Origin: Hylemonella gracilis ATCC 19624
GTDB taxonomy: Bacteria > Pseudomonadota > Gammaproteobacteria > Burkholderiales > Burkholderiaceae_C
Reading direction: 5' to 3'
Length of the DNA: 46,265 nucleotides
NCBI RefSeq assembly: GCF_000211835.1
Contig: NZ_AEGR01000054.1
Location: 1 to 46,265 of the forward strand
The position numbers and the translations under genes were made by a program. The notes below the pieces were generated by a model, which saw only the letters and a list, made by a program, of their open reading frames with translations, ran no database searches and was not told where the DNA came from. Each line of letters begins with the position of its first letter. Positions within the stretch are counted from its first letter, which is position 1. Shown here piece by piece: positions 7,637 to 21,049 of this stretch.

Positions 7637-10624
7637 TTAGAACGCCCTTCCCACCGTCAGGTAGCCATGCGTCTCCTGCGGCCCATCCAATCCCTTGGCA
7701 ATGCCCAAGCGCATCTGCAGCCCCATCACGTAGAGCAGCTTGACCTCCCCCAGCAGTTCTACGCCCACCCCGCGCCAGTAGCGTGAGGGCGCGTCCTCGT
7801 CCCTACCCCAGGCACCCCCGACGTCGTAGAACACGCTGGCCGACAGGCGGTTGATGCCCACGGGCGGCACCATGAAGTGGCGGTCGATGTCGGCCAGGGG
7901 CGTGCGCCATTCGAGGCTGGCGACGCGCGCGTTGACGCCTTGCAGCTCGGGTTCGTCACCGCTGTAGCCGCGCAGTGCGAGGGTGCGGTTGCCGAGCTGG
8001 GTGCCGAGTTGCAGGTGCTCGTCGGTCGCGCCGCCGAGTTGGAAGGCTTCGGTCCGTCCCTGGGCGCGCGCCTCCGTGTAGCGCAGCCCGAGCACGGTGC
8101 GCCCCAGGGGCACGAAGCCGCGCAGGTCGGCACGCAGCACAGCGCCGTCGTAGTCCTGGTCCGGGGGCAGGTCGTCGCCGTCCTCGCCCTTGAAAGGGGC
8201 GTAGCTTTCGTAGAGGAGCCGGGCATTCAGGCCGCGGTTCGTTCCCTCGCTGTTCCAGTTGGCGCCCCGGCTGTCGTAGTCGACCAAGGCGGCGGCCAGG
8301 CGGGTGTCTTCCAGTCGGCGCGTGCTCTCGCTGGCCACGTCCACCCATTCGCTGCGCTCCAGCGCCGCGCCCAGGCCCAGGGTGAAGCGCTGATCAAGAC
8401 GGGGCCACAGGGCCGTGCTCAGCCATTGCCCCTGGGTGTCGCGCTTGTAGGCGGTGGTTTCTGGGTCATTGCGTTGGCCCGTCCAAGCGCGTGCATCGAC
8501 ACTGCGGCTGAGCGACAGGTGGTGCTGGCCGCGGTACAGGTATTCCAGGCTGCCCACCGCCTCGTTCTGCGTGGTTTCCGCCGCCAGCAGGGCGGCGTAC
8601 TGGTGCCAGCCCAGGGCGTCGGCACCGCTGGTCTGCACGCCCACGGTGAAGAGGCCGTGGTCAGACCAAAGGGCGGGCCACCACCAGCGCGGGACCATGG
8701 AGCGCCAGGCGGCATAGGGTTGATCCAGGCCCAGAGGAGCCTGGGTCTCCCTGGGTTCCTGGGGCTCGGGAATCGGGGACGGCACCCTTTGCGGCACCGC
8801 TTGCGGCTCCACGGGCAGGTCCACGCGCGCTGGTGCGAAGGTGTCACCGGACATGCGGCTCAAGGCGTAGCCCCCAGGAACGATCGTCACCAGCCCGAAG
8901 CTGCCGTCGGCGGCAAGTCCTGATTGGGCCGTCACGCCGGTGTAGGCATGGCTCAGGCGCTGCAAGCTCGCTCCCTTCAGCCGCCACACGTTGGGCACCC
9001 CGTCCTCGGCCAACACCATCGTGAGACCTTCGCGGTCCTGGCTCAGACCATGGATGGGCCGGTCACGGCGCAACACGGTCCGCGGCGGGTCTTGGGGACG
9101 CGCCAGATCGAACTGCACGATGCGCCAATCTGGGCCAGGATGCGCACCCCGGCGCTGCACGTCATCAGCGCCTTGGTGGGCGACCACGCTGACGAGGTCT
9201 TGGTCTGCGGCCAGGTCGCTCAAGTCCACGCCCCCGGGCGGCGTGTAGATCACGCGCTCGTGCCCGCCTTGGGCGTCCAGCCACACCAGGCGCGTGGCGC
9301 CCGCCTCCTGCTTGAGGGCCACGATGCCCGCCTGCGCGCCCTGCCCCGCGTACACGGCACGGCGCAGGCGCGCGCAATGGGTCAGTCTCTTTAGGCCCCC
9401 CTCGTGCACGGCGTAGAGGTCGTAAGCCAGCGTCCAGGCATCGCACAGATCAGGCTGGGCAACGAGCACGCGGCCATCCGGCGCGGCCGTCACGCGCGCC
9501 ATGGCCTGGACCTCGGCCAGTTCACTGTGGTGGCCATCGGCCGCGAAGCGCAACAACCGAGGTTTCAGCAGACCGTCATCAAGCACGGCCAGCAAAGATC
9601 CATCCGCCTGCATGGCGACCGAGGGGATGCGAAACAACGGCGCGGCCAGAACCGCGCCCACCGCTTCGGGCTGGCGCTGGATGGCGAGGGCGCGCACGTC
9701 CACACGGGCACTCAGGTCCGCCAGGAACTCCTCCCACAAGACGTCCAGCGTCTTGCCCGTGATGGCCTGTGGATTGCTGTGCAAGCGCGGCCACAGGGGC
9801 GGATTGCCGCTGTACCGCGTGACCCAGTGCCGGGGCGCGTCGGCGCCATAACGGCGGGCCAGGAAGTCGTAGAAATAGGCGCCATAGAGGTACTGCTTGG
9901 ACAGCGGCAGTGCGCGCCCGTCGGCGTTGAGCTCGGACAGACCGATGAAACCCCGCGCCCGTTCGGCACGCAGCCAGGCCTCATAGCCGGGGGAATGCAG
10001 GCGGCCCCAACCGGACCACGCGCCATCCACCGGCCCTAGCCCGTCCCCTGGCTGCCCCGGCCCGCCTGCGGGGCTGAGGCGTTCACTCTCCACCTGCACG
10101 GCCAAGCCTTCCAGCGCCCACGACGGGTTGAACAGGTTGGGAATGAAGTAGGGCACGTTGCCGAAAATCTGCTGGGCTTGCGCGGGCAAGGCCCGCACCT
10201 GGTCCAGGTGCACGGCGTGGGTCAACTCATGCACCAGCAGCAAATCCAGCCAAGCGCTGTTCTCCAACAACTCACCGTCGTCCGGCGGCGGGAGCATGAC
10301 GCCCAACAGGCTGTACGGCAAGGGCGTGGCGTAGCCATTGGCCAGGTCGGTCTCGCTGATCACCACGATCTCGGTGCGTCCGCGCAAGCGCCACTGCAAG
10401 GCCTCAACCACCCTCGTGTAGGCGCGCTCGGCCGCGCGGGCAACGGCCTCGGCCTGGGTGCGCTGGCTGGCCCGGTAATGGATGCGGAAGTTCGCGCTGT
10501 CGGCGGTGCGCCATTCGACCCGGGGGTCCGGGCTCTGCGCCAGAGCCAGGCCCGTGACGCAACAACACAGCACAACCAGGCGCAGTACGCCCAGGCGGCC
10601 CAGGCGGGGCAGAACATCCCTCAT
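7637..10624 (-). CDS. Secreted zinc metallopeptidase with beta-propeller and C-terminal outer-membrane barrel
   Basis: 995 residues. A signal peptide (residues 1-30, ending ALAQ) is followed by a peptidase-MA-like domain with the zinc motif HELTH at 132-136 and a downstream Glu in WALEGLAVQVES (residues 169-180), as in gluzincins. A TolB/WD40-like propeller region follows (roughly 290-610), then a Pro/Glu-rich linker (VPSPIPEPQEPRE) and a C-terminal region of alternating aromatic strands ending YLTVGRAF, which resembles a surface-antigen (BamA-like) barrel terminating in Phe. I infer an outer-membrane protein exposing or tethering a peptidase; substrate unknown. ATG 10624 is chosen because AGGGAG lies 8 bases upstream and the signal peptide begins there. 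It starts 25 bp after the IclR gene on the same strand, so co-transcription is possible. Confidence 0.75.
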   Translation of the reverse strand: MRDVLPRLGRLGVLRLVVLCCCVTGLALAQSPDPRVEWRTADSANFRIHYRASQRTQAEAVARAAERAYTRVVEALQWRLRGRTEIVVISETDLANGYATPLPYSLLGVMLPPPDDGELLENSAWLDLLLVHELTHAVHLDQVRALPAQAQQIFGNVPYFIPNLFNPSWALEGLAVQVESERLSPAGGPGQPGDGLGPVDGAWSGWGRLHSPGYEAWLRAERARGFIGLSELNADGRALPLSKQYLYGAYFYDFLARRYGADAPRHWVTRYSGNPPLWPRLHSNPQAITGKTLDVLWEEFLADLSARVDVRALAIQRQPEAVGAVLAAPLFRIPSVAMQADGSLLAVLDDGLLKPRLLRFAADGHHSELAEVQAMARVTAAPDGRVLVAQPDLCDAWTLAYDLYAVHEGGLKRLTHCARLRRAVYAGQGAQAGIVALKQEAGATRLVWLDAQGGHERVIYTPPGGVDLSDLAADQDLVSVVAHQGADDVQRRGAHPGPDWRIVQFDLARPQDPPRTVLRRDRPIHGLSQDREGLTMVLAEDGVPNVWRLKGASLQRLSHAYTGVTAQSGLAADGSFGLVTIVPGGYALSRMSGDTFAPARVDLPVEPQAVPQRVPSPIPEPQEPRETQAPLGLDQPYAAWRSMVPRWWWPALWSDHGLFTVGVQTSGADALGWHQYAALLAAETTQNEAVGSLEYLYRGQHHLSLSRSVDARAWTGQRNDPETTAYKRDTQGQWLSTALWPRLDQRFTLGLGAALERSEWVDVASESTRRLEDTRLAAALVDYDSRGANWNSEGTNRGLNARLLYESYAPFKGEDGDDLPPDQDYDGAVLRADLRGFVPLGRTVLGLRYTEARAQGRTEAFQLGGATDEHLQLGTQLGNRTLALRGYSGDEPELQGVNARVASLEWRTPLADIDRHFMVPPVGINRLSASVFYDVGGAWGRDEDAPSRYWRGVGVELLGEVKLLYVMGLQMRLGIAKGLDGPQETHGYLTVGRAF

Positions 10625-10649
10625 GCACACGCTCCCTTGCACACACACC

Positions 10650-11423
10650 TCACAACAGCGGACGCACCGCCGCCGCCGTTTCCCAGAGCAAGGGTAGCAA
10701 ATCACGCTTCAGTTCATCGGTCGACAGGCGCGAGGTCTCGGCCACGACGTTCAAGGCTGCCACGGTGCGTCCCTGGTTGTCGCGCAGGGGCACGGCCAGG
10801 GCGTGCACGCCGAGTTCGTGTTCCTCGCTGCTGAGGCAGTAGTCCTGCTTGCGCGCCTGCTCGATCACGGCGCGCAGAGCGCGCGGTTCGGTCAAGGTGT
10901 GGGCAGTCAGCCGTGCCAGTTGCCGGCCCTTGAGCCAGTCGCCGAACTCCGGCTTGGGCAAGGCCGCCAGCAACACCTTGCCGGTCGACGTGGCGTGGGC
11001 CGGCAGACGCGCGCCGAGGTGCAGGCCATAAGGCAACACGGTGGACGGCGCGCCCGCGTGCACCGGGCTGCTGCGCGCCACGATGACCACCTCGTCACCG
11101 CCCAGCACCACGGCCGAAAACGACTCCCCGGTGCGCAGGGCCAGGCGCTCCAGCGGTGCCTGCAGCACGCGCGGCAGGCGTGATGAAGCGAGATAACTGC
11201 CTGAGAACCGCAACACCTTGCTGGCCAGCCAGAACCAGGAACCGTCGCTCTCCAGATACCCCAGGTGCGCCAGCGTGAGCAGGTGCCGCCGCGCCGCAGC
11301 GCGGGTGATGCCCGCGCGCTGCGCGGCCAGCGTGGCGTTCAGGCGCTGGCGCTCGGTGTCGAAACTCTCCAGCACGGCCAGGCCCTTGGCCACGCCCTCG
11401 ATCAAATCGGCCTTGGCGATCAT
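10650..11423 (-). CDS. IclR-family regulator, PobR/PcaR-like, probable regulator of pobA
   Basis: 257 residues. N-terminal winged helix-turn-helix (about 10-70, containing GLAVLESF, ITRAAARRHLLTL and LGYLES) and a C-terminal IclR effector domain with the typical segments HATSTGKVLLA and SSEEHELGVHALAVPL. In the PobR/PcaR branch the effector is 4-hydroxybenzoate or an aromatic intermediate and the regulator usually activates. Divergence from pobA supports PobR as the role, by inference. The start is ATG 11423, which follows a strong GGAGGAGGT; an ATG 15 bases further upstream would put that site inside the gene. Confidence 0.88.
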   Translation of the reverse strand: MIAKADLIEGVAKGLAVLESFDTERQRLNATLAAQRAGITRAAARRHLLTLAHLGYLESDGSWFWLASKVLRFSGSYLASSRLPRVLQAPLERLALRTGESFSAVVLGGDEVVIVARSSPVHAGAPSTVLPYGLHLGARLPAHATSTGKVLLAALPKPEFGDWLKGRQLARLTAHTLTEPRALRAVIEQARKQDYCLSSEEHELGVHALAVPLRDNQGRTVAALNVVAETSRLSTDELKRDLLPLLWETAAAVRPLL

Positions 11424-11536
11424 CGGTACCTCCTCCATGCATTCCTTGCGCGATCATCGCGCAGTGGTGGCGATTGTCGCGCAAAGCTCTCCACCCCAGC
11501 GTGTTTCCTCGCTCGCGGGCCGCTACGCTGCACGGA

Positions 11537-11637
11537 GCTTGAGGCTGTGGGGCAAAGGCGCAGCGAAATAAAGGAGGAGCCAAGGCGTAAGCCTTGGCGG
11601 GGGACATTCGCGGAGCCTTTACCCCACAGCCTCAAGC
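11537..11637. repeat. 101-bp imperfect palindrome between the IclR gene and pobA
   Basis: The outer arms 11537-11559 (starting GCTTGAGGCTGTGGGG) and 11615-11637 (ending CCCCACAGCCTCAAGC) are inverted copies matching at 22 of 23 positions. Inside them are a shared GCGAA and a perfect central hairpin CCAAGGC-GTAA-GCCTTGG. The whole could extrude or be transcribed as one long stem. It looks like a small interspersed palindromic (REP/MITE-like) element, but may serve as an insulator or terminator between the divergent genes. No transposase is present, and I see no convincing target duplication. Confidence 0.7.
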
Positions 11638-11642
11638 GATGA

Positions 11643-12881
<1,239 letters not shown>

Positions 12882-13079
12882 GTCGCCACAACCTGCGTCC
12901 AGGCTGGGGCACGCGACCGGATTCCTCCGGGGCACGCCCCACTGGGGGTATGCCAGACACGCCGAGCCCGTTGTCGGGGCCCGGCCCGGGTTTGATCTGC
13001 ATCAAAAGGCTGCGTGGCAGGCCACGGCAGCGTGCTCTGGGGCACCCGGAAGAGAGGCAATCCATCCCATAATTTGTCG

Positions 13080-13553
13080 ATGAGCAAGAAACTGGACGCC
13101 ATCGACCGGCGACTGCTGGCCCTGCTGCAGGAGAACGCGGAAACCCCGCTGGCCACGCTGGCGGAAGCCGTGAACCTCTCCACCTCCCCTTGCTGGCGGC
13201 GGGTGCAGGCCCTGCGCGAACGCGGCTACATCACGCGCCACGTCGCCCTGGCGGACCGTGGCAAGCTCAATCTGGGCGTGACGGTGTTCGTCTCGGTCAA
13301 GACCAGCCAGCACAACCCGGCTTGGCTTGAACAGTTCCGCGAGGCGGTGCGCCAGATCCCGGAAGTGCTGGAACTCTACCGCATGAGCGGCGAGGTGGAC
13401 TACCTGCTGCGTGTCGTGGTGCCGGACATCGCGGCCTACGACGGGGTGTACCAGCGTCTGATCCGCTCGGTGGCACTGAGCGACGTGAGCAGCAGTTTCG
13501 CGATGGAAGAACTGAAGTTCACCACCGCCCTGCCCTTGGACTACGCAAGTTGA
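13080..13553 (+). CDS. Lrp/AsnC-family transcriptional regulator
   Basis: 157 residues. N-terminal AsnC-type helix-turn-helix (LDAIDRRLLALLQENAE, then LSTSPCWRRVQALRERGYI) and a C-terminal RAM effector domain (about 65-145, with VLELYRMSGEVDYLLRV). Such proteins bind amino acids or related acids as octamers and control nearby or global metabolic genes. ATG 13080 is the natural family start; the frame extends to 13014 without homology. No target gene is obvious: pobA lies upstream on the same strand with a 198-bp gap, and the gene downstream is convergent. Confidence 0.9.
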   Translation: MSKKLDAIDRRLLALLQENAETPLATLAEAVNLSTSPCWRRVQALRERGYITRHVALADRGKLNLGVTVFVSVKTSQHNPAWLEQFREAVRQIPEVLELYRMSGEVDYLLRVVVPDIAAYDGVYQRLIRSVALSDVSSSFAMEELKFTTALPLDYAS

Positions 13554-13661
13554 ACTGAGCTGGGCGACTGGCCCCGCAGCCGCTTCTAGATCTCCGAATC
13601 CTCAAGCGCCCACTGGCCTGTCGGCCCCTGCATGGCACACGGCACGGCATGGCGAAAAGCG

Positions 13662-16106
<2,445 letters not shown>

Positions 16107-16254
16107 GGGATCGTGGCAGGCCGCCCGGGCTAGGGCGGACCAAACCGCCGATTGTCCCGGATTTGCGCGGATCATGTGCCCAAGGCCCTGCGCACGACCC
16201 GGCCTAATGCTTGGCACAGGCCCCCATGATGGCGCACCCATTGACATGCTGGAT

Positions 16255-16270
16255 GCCCCCTCTTTGGGGC
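16255..16270 (-). terminator. Hairpin after the GGDEF-EAL gene
   Basis: GCCCC (16255-16259) and GGGGC (16266-16270) can pair around a 6-base loop, 18 bases past the stop codon of the c-di-GMP gene on the minus strand. No T-run follows, so termination by it is only a possibility. Confidence 0.3.
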
Positions 16271-16287
16271 GGTGGCGCCCCCGGGTC

Positions 16288-19200
16288 TCAGACGGGGTCG
16301 GAGGCAGGATGTGACTGCGGCACCCGCGCCAGCGCCGGATGGTCGGCTCGCGGGCAGTCCAGGTGGTAGCCCTGAACCAGGTCGACGCCCAGGGCGCGCA
16401 CCATGTCCAGCGTCTGCTGGTCCTCCACGAACTCCGCCACCGTGCGCTTGCCCAGTGCTCGGGCCACGTCCACGATGGCGCGCACGAAGATCTGGTTGTC
16501 GCCGTCCTTGGGCAGGTCCCGTATGAAGAGGCCGTCGATCTTGAGCAGATCGACTTTGAGGTGTTTGAGGTAGGCGAAGGACGCGAAGCCCGCGCCGAAG
16601 TCGTCCAGGCAGGTCTGGCACCCCGTCTGGCGCAAGGCCTCGATGAAGCATTCGGCGTCCTGGAGGTCGGACACGGCGGAGGTTTCCGTCAGCTCGACGA
16701 GCAGGCGCGAGGGCTGCACGCCGTGGATGCGCAGCATCTCGGCGATGTAGTTCGGAAAGCTGTTCTGGTCAAAGGAGCGGCCGGAGATGTTGACCGCCAG
16801 CGGCGGCATGTCCGGATTCGCCGCCAGTTGCTCGATGCTGGCGCGGACCACCCAGCGGTCAATGTCCAAGATCTTGCCGCTCTTCTCCGCATGGGGTATG
16901 AACTGCCCCGGCATGATGAGCTGCAACGGATCGTCCACGTCCACCATGCGGATCAACACCTCCAAGTGGGATACTGTGCCGTCGCCAGCGTGGTACACGC
17001 CCTGGTAATGCAGGCGGAACAGCCCCTGTTCCAGCGCCCTGGCGATGCGGTCGTTCCAGCCCAGGCGGGTGATCATCTTGCGGGAACTGTCACGGCCGGG
17101 CTCGTACAGCCTCCACGCGTTCTTGCCGCTTTCCTTGGCCTGGTACATGGCGGTGTCCGCATGCGCCACCAGCTCTTCCGCGCTCACCGAGCCATGGGGA
17201 TACAGCGCGATGCCCAGGCTCGACGTCAGGCGCAGGTTTTGTCCGTCGAGGCGGAACGGGATCAGCGCGATGGCGCGCACGATGCGTTCGGCGAGTTGCT
17301 CGGCTTCCTCCTGCCGCGCGTCGGGCATCAGCACGGCGAACTCGTCACCGCCCAGACGGCACAACAACTCGTTGCGCCGCGTGAGGGCACCGACCTCCGA
17401 GGCCACGCGGATCAGCACGGCGTCTCCGGCGCGATGGCCGAAGGTGTCGTTGATGTGCTTGAACTCGTCCAGGTCAAAAAACAGCAGCGCGCCATGCCGA
17501 TGCCGCCGTTGCGATTCCTGGATGAAGCGCGCCAGCTCGTCCTCGAAGCGGCGTCGGTTGAACAGGCCCGTCAAGGCGTCGCGTTCGGCCAGGTACACCA
17601 GTTGCTCGGCGGTCTGCCGTTCCCGCGTCACGTCCTCGTGGATCCAAAGCTGGCCGATGAAGCGCCCCTCGGCGTCGCGCACCGGGTAGGCGGTCTGAAC
17701 AATCACTCGGCCATCGGCCGTGGCGATTTCGTGGGTGGTCGTGGTTTCGTGGGTGCCCAGCACCTCGCGCAGATGGCTGGCGAAATGCTCGGGCTGCACG
17801 ATCTCCACACCTGAATCGGCCAGCACCTCCCCCACGGCACGACCCACCAGGTTGACGTGTTCGTCCATCCGCCAGATGCGCAGGAAGGTGCGATTGCAGT
17901 ATTGGACCTGCCGGTCCGCCGTCACGAACAGAATGCCCAGGTCCATCGCGCCCAGCAGCGCCAGCAGGCGCGCGTGTTCTTCCTCGAGCCCGGTCAGGTA
18001 GCGGCGGCGCGCGGCCTCCCCCGCGCGCAGCTCGAGCACCATGCCATCGAAAGCACGGGCCAAGCGGCCCAGTTCGTCCGAACCGTTCAGGGCGATGGGC
18101 GCGGGCATGCGGCCCTGCCCCAACTCGTCGACCGCCACCGTCAGGCGCTGCAGCGGTTGGGTCACGATGCGGCGGATCAGCACGCGCATGAACCCAAGGG
18201 CGGGCAGCAAGCCCAACAGCCCGATGAGGAAGACCAAGGCCGCACCCCAGCGCAGCACCTGGTCCACCTGGGACTGGGGCAAGAGCTGCACCCAACGCCA
18301 GTCCGGCCCCTTGATGCGGGACCAGGCCACCCAATAGGCTTCGTGACCGTTCTCACCCCGCGTCGCCCCGATGCGCCGCGCGCCGCCGGTCGCACGACCC
18401 AGCGCTTCCTCGGCGGAGATCAAGGCGTGCACCTCGGCCAGCAGCGGATCGCCCAGGCTGGCGATGGCGAGTTGACCATCGGCCTGCACGATGTGGTTCT
18501 GCAGATCGGGGTGGGCGATGAGGTGGCCATCGGCGCTCAGGATCATTTGCAGGCCACCCTCGGCGCTGCGCCCGCGCACGGCATCGATCAGGGTCTGGAC
18601 CACGATGTCGTGCCCGACGGTGCCAACCCAGGCGCCGCGCCAGTCCAGGGGTTGTATGACCGAGACCATCCAGGCCTGGGCCTGCTCGTCGAAATAGACC
18701 GGCGTCCAGAACAGCTTGCGCTGAGGATTGTTCTCGGGGCGCGAGCCCGTCATCGTCGGGTAGTTGGCATTGGTGGCGTCGGCGTGCGCGGCGCCGCCCC
18801 AATCCCGGCCCCGGGCATAGACCATCAGGCCGTTCTCCACGAAATCCATGTAGGCGGAAAAAAACGGCGGGGCCAGCGCGGGCCCCCGCTCACGCAGCAA
18901 TTGATAACTGGCGACGGCGCGCAGGCGCATGGAATCGCTCGGGCCGCGCGGGCCGGGGTTCAGGTACAGCGTGGGCGCGCTTTCCGTGTCCACCCGCTCG
19001 GCACGCAGGCGCCATACACCGTCCCAGTCACGGGCGAACAAGGCGTCAAAACGCCGGCGGGCCTCGGCCGGGTCCTGTTGCTCCAGTCGCAGGAGCAACT
19101 CTTCCTGCAAGCGCAACACGCTGTTCTGGGCCTGCAAGAAGACCGCCGCACCGGCCTCGGCGCGCAACTCCGCCGTCTGCCGCGCCAGGATGGGCGCCAA

Positions 19201-19344
19201 ACGCGACGCCGCCCAGCTCATCGCTGCGTAGCCCAGCACCGCCAGCAAAAGCAGCAAGGCGACGATCAACCCGCCCATGGTCCAGGACAGCTGACGCGTG
19301 ACGGAAACCCGGCGCGACACGGGTCGAGAAGCGATGCGGAACAT
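16288..19344 (-). CDS. Membrane-bound GGDEF-EAL c-di-GMP protein with periplasmic sensor, HAMP and PAS
   Basis: 1018 residues. A transmembrane helix (about 22-45) leads to a large periplasmic dCache-like sensor, a second transmembrane helix (about 365-390), a HAMP linker, a PAS domain (about 450-570, [16 protein letters not shown]), a GGDEF domain with intact RLGGDEF near residue 664, and an EAL domain. The first EAL signature reads EVL in HLEVLIRMV, but the other catalytic positions look present: Asn in LAVNISGRS, Glu in LVELTET, Asp-Asp in LDDFGAG, Lys in LLKIDGLFI and Gln in [10 protein letters not shown]. Both synthesis and hydrolysis of c-di-GMP are therefore possible. It diverges from a second EAL gene across 111 bp. 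Confidence 0.92.
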   Translation of the reverse strand: MFRIASRPVSRRVSVTRQLSWTMGGLIVALLLLLAVLGYAAMSWAASRLAPILARQTAELRAEAGAAVFLQAQNSVLRLQEELLLRLEQQDPAEARRRFDALFARDWDGVWRLRAERVDTESAPTLYLNPGPRGPSDSMRLRAVASYQLLRERGPALAPPFFSAYMDFVENGLMVYARGRDWGGAAHADATNANYPTMTGSRPENNPQRKLFWTPVYFDEQAQAWMVSVIQPLDWRGAWVGTVGHDIVVQTLIDAVRGRSAEGGLQMILSADGHLIAHPDLQNHIVQADGQLAIASLGDPLLAEVHALISAEEALGRATGGARRIGATRGENGHEAYWVAWSRIKGPDWRWVQLLPQSQVDQVLRWGAALVFLIGLLGLLPALGFMRVLIRRIVTQPLQRLTVAVDELGQGRMPAPIALNGSDELGRLARAFDGMVLELRAGEAARRRYLTGLEEEHARLLALLGAMDLGILFVTADRQVQYCNRTFLRIWRMDEHVNLVGRAVGEVLADSGVEIVQPEHFASHLREVLGTHETTTTHEIATADGRVIVQTAYPVRDAEGRFIGQLWIHEDVTRERQTAEQLVYLAERDALTGLFNRRRFEDELARFIQESQRRHRHGALLFFDLDEFKHINDTFGHRAGDAVLIRVASEVGALTRRNELLCRLGGDEFAVLMPDARQEEAEQLAERIVRAIALIPFRLDGQNLRLTSSLGIALYPHGSVSAEELVAHADTAMYQAKESGKNAWRLYEPGRDSSRKMITRLGWNDRIARALEQGLFRLHYQGVYHAGDGTVSHLEVLIRMVDVDDPLQLIMPGQFIPHAEKSGKILDIDRWVVRASIEQLAANPDMPPLAVNISGRSFDQNSFPNYIAEMLRIHGVQPSRLLVELTETSAVSDLQDAECFIEALRQTGCQTCLDDFGAGFASFAYLKHLKVDLLKIDGLFIRDLPKDGDNQIFVRAIVDVARALGKRTVAEFVEDQQTLDMVRALGVDLVQGYHLDCPRADHPALARVPQSHPASDPV

Positions 19345-19455
19345 GGGTTTTCATTACAACATAGCGGGTCACTTTCGAGGGTCCTCGACGCCCCAGACGT
19401 TGCCTCCATGCGTCACCGCGCGGGTAAGATCGATCACCCTATTGCCGCCGACCTT

Positions 19456-21045
19456 ATGCGCAAATCGCTGATCCTCGCCAGTGTGCTGGGTTTCACCGCC
19501 TTGACGGCGCCCATTGCCGCGTCCTTGTACTGGGCATCGCACGAGGCGCTGCGCGCGGAATTGGACTACGCGGGCTCGCTGGCGGATGAAATGCTGCGTC
19601 GCTCCGCCGCCGCGCGGCAGCAGATTTACCTCGCCCTGGACACTTTGCGCGGGGCTGCGCGCGCTGATTGTTCGCAGGCCACGCTGGCGCTGATGCGCGA
19701 GCTGAGCATGGGACTGAGTTACCTCAAGGACGTCGGGGCGGTGCGGGAGGGGCGCTTGGTCTGCTCCTCCATGGGCCAGTACAAGAACGGCATCGCCTTG
19801 GGACCGAGCGATGTTCAAGTGTCCAGCGGCGTCAAGGTCTGGCGTGACGTGGTGCTGCCCTATGCGCCCGGGCTGCACCTCAATGTCTTCGAGCGTGATG
19901 GCTGGATGGTGGCGGTGCACCCCGATTTCGTCTTTGACCTGGCCTTGCACGACCAGGAAACAACGGTGGCGGTCTTGATCGGTTCTCCTGCGCTGATTCT
20001 TCAGTCGCGCGGCCCCATCGACCCGGCCCAGCTGATGAGCGACCCGGCCCTGGCCGCTGGCCACGCTGAGCTGCCGGATCACCTGCTGGTGCGACGCCAC
20101 TCCGCCCAGAACAACCTGACCGCGCTGGTGGCGATCTCGCGCGCGGGCTTGCGCGAGCGCGTGCAGCGCCAGGCCTTGATCCTTCTACCGCTGGGTGCGG
20201 TGGCGGGCCTGTTGCTGGTGGCTGCCGTTGCCCTCGCCACGCACCGCCGCCTGAGCCTGCCCGGCGAGATCCGCCTGGGCCTCAAACGACGGGAGTTTCA
20301 CCTGCACTATCAGCCGGTGGTCGATTTGCGAACCGGCCGTTGCATCGGCGCCGAGGCCCTGCTGCGCTGGCGCCGACCCGAGGGCCTGCCCATGTCACCG
20401 GATCTGTTCATTCCCGCGGCCGAACGCAGCGGAATGATCCGCGCCATCACGGCCCACGTCATCGACAACGCGCTGCGAGACCTACCCGCCCTGCTGGCCC
20501 TGCAACCCGATTTTCATCTCGGCATCAATTTCTCAGCCCAGGATCTCGAAGCCGATGGCTCGATCACCCAATTGCTGCGGGGCCTGCGCGCGATGAAGGC
20601 CCCCGCGGGCAGCCTGGTGGTGGAGATCACCGAGCGCAACGTCACCGACGCCAAGGCGGCGGCCAAGCAAATCGCCCGCCTGCACGATCACGGCGTGCAA
20701 GTGGCGGTGGACGATTTCGGCACTGGGCATTCCAGCCTGTCGGTCCTGGCGGGCCTGGAACTGGACATCCTGAAGATCGACAAGTCCTTCGTCGACGCGA
20801 TCGACGCGCAGGCGGCGGCCAGCATGGTGCTGCCGCACATCATCGACATGGCCAAGGCCCTGAGCCTGTTCATGATCGCCGAAGGGGTCGAAACCGAAAC
20901 CCAGGCGGATTACCTGCGCGAGCGCGGCGTTCAGCTCGCGCAAGGCTGGCTCTACGGCAAGCCCATGCCGCTGGAGGATCTGCTGGATTTGCTGCGCACC
21001 CAAGGCCGGGCCTGGGCGACCCGTGGCCGGAGCATGCCCGTCTGA
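19456..21045 (+). CDS. CSS-motif EAL phosphodiesterase (c-di-GMP hydrolase)
   Basis: 529 residues. Transmembrane helix 1 (about 5-25), a periplasmic CSS domain with CSS in RLVCSSMGQY near residue 102, transmembrane helix 2 (about 238-262), and a cytoplasmic EAL domain starting LHYQPVVDL and containing GAEALLRWR, GINFSAQDL, VVEITERN, VDDFGTGHSSLS, LDILKIDKSF and AEGVETETQ, so all usual metal and catalytic residues are present. In known PdeC/YjcC-type proteins the periplasmic cysteine forms disulfides that restrain activity; here only the CSS motif itself is seen. The reading frame is open much further upstream, opposite the divergent gene, but ATG 19456 begins the natural basic-hydrophobic N-terminus. 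The chromate transporter gene follows after 4 bp. Confidence 0.9.
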   Translation: MRKSLILASVLGFTALTAPIAASLYWASHEALRAELDYAGSLADEMLRRSAAARQQIYLALDTLRGAARADCSQATLALMRELSMGLSYLKDVGAVREGRLVCSSMGQYKNGIALGPSDVQVSSGVKVWRDVVLPYAPGLHLNVFERDGWMVAVHPDFVFDLALHDQETTVAVLIGSPALILQSRGPIDPAQLMSDPALAAGHAELPDHLLVRRHSAQNNLTALVAISRAGLRERVQRQALILLPLGAVAGLLLVAAVALATHRRLSLPGEIRLGLKRREFHLHYQPVVDLRTGRCIGAEALLRWRRPEGLPMSPDLFIPAAERSGMIRAITAHVIDNALRDLPALLALQPDFHLGINFSAQDLEADGSITQLLRGLRAMKAPAGSLVVEITERNVTDAKAAAKQIARLHDHGVQVAVDDFGTGHSSLSVLAGLELDILKIDKSFVDAIDAQAAASMVLPHIIDMAKALSLFMIAEGVETETQADYLRERGVQLAQGWLYGKPMPLEDLLDLLRTQGRAWATRGRSMPV

Positions 21046-21049
21046 CCCC

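Noticed and set aside
12900-13000. GC-rich palindromes such as CCCGGCCCGGG after pobA
   Set aside because: They are short and lack a clear T-run; in such GC-rich DNA they are expected by chance.
17857-19455. Upstream extension of the CSS-EAL frame by over 500 codons
   Set aside because: It lies opposite the GGDEF-EAL gene and lacks domains; ATG 19456 gives the expected membrane start.
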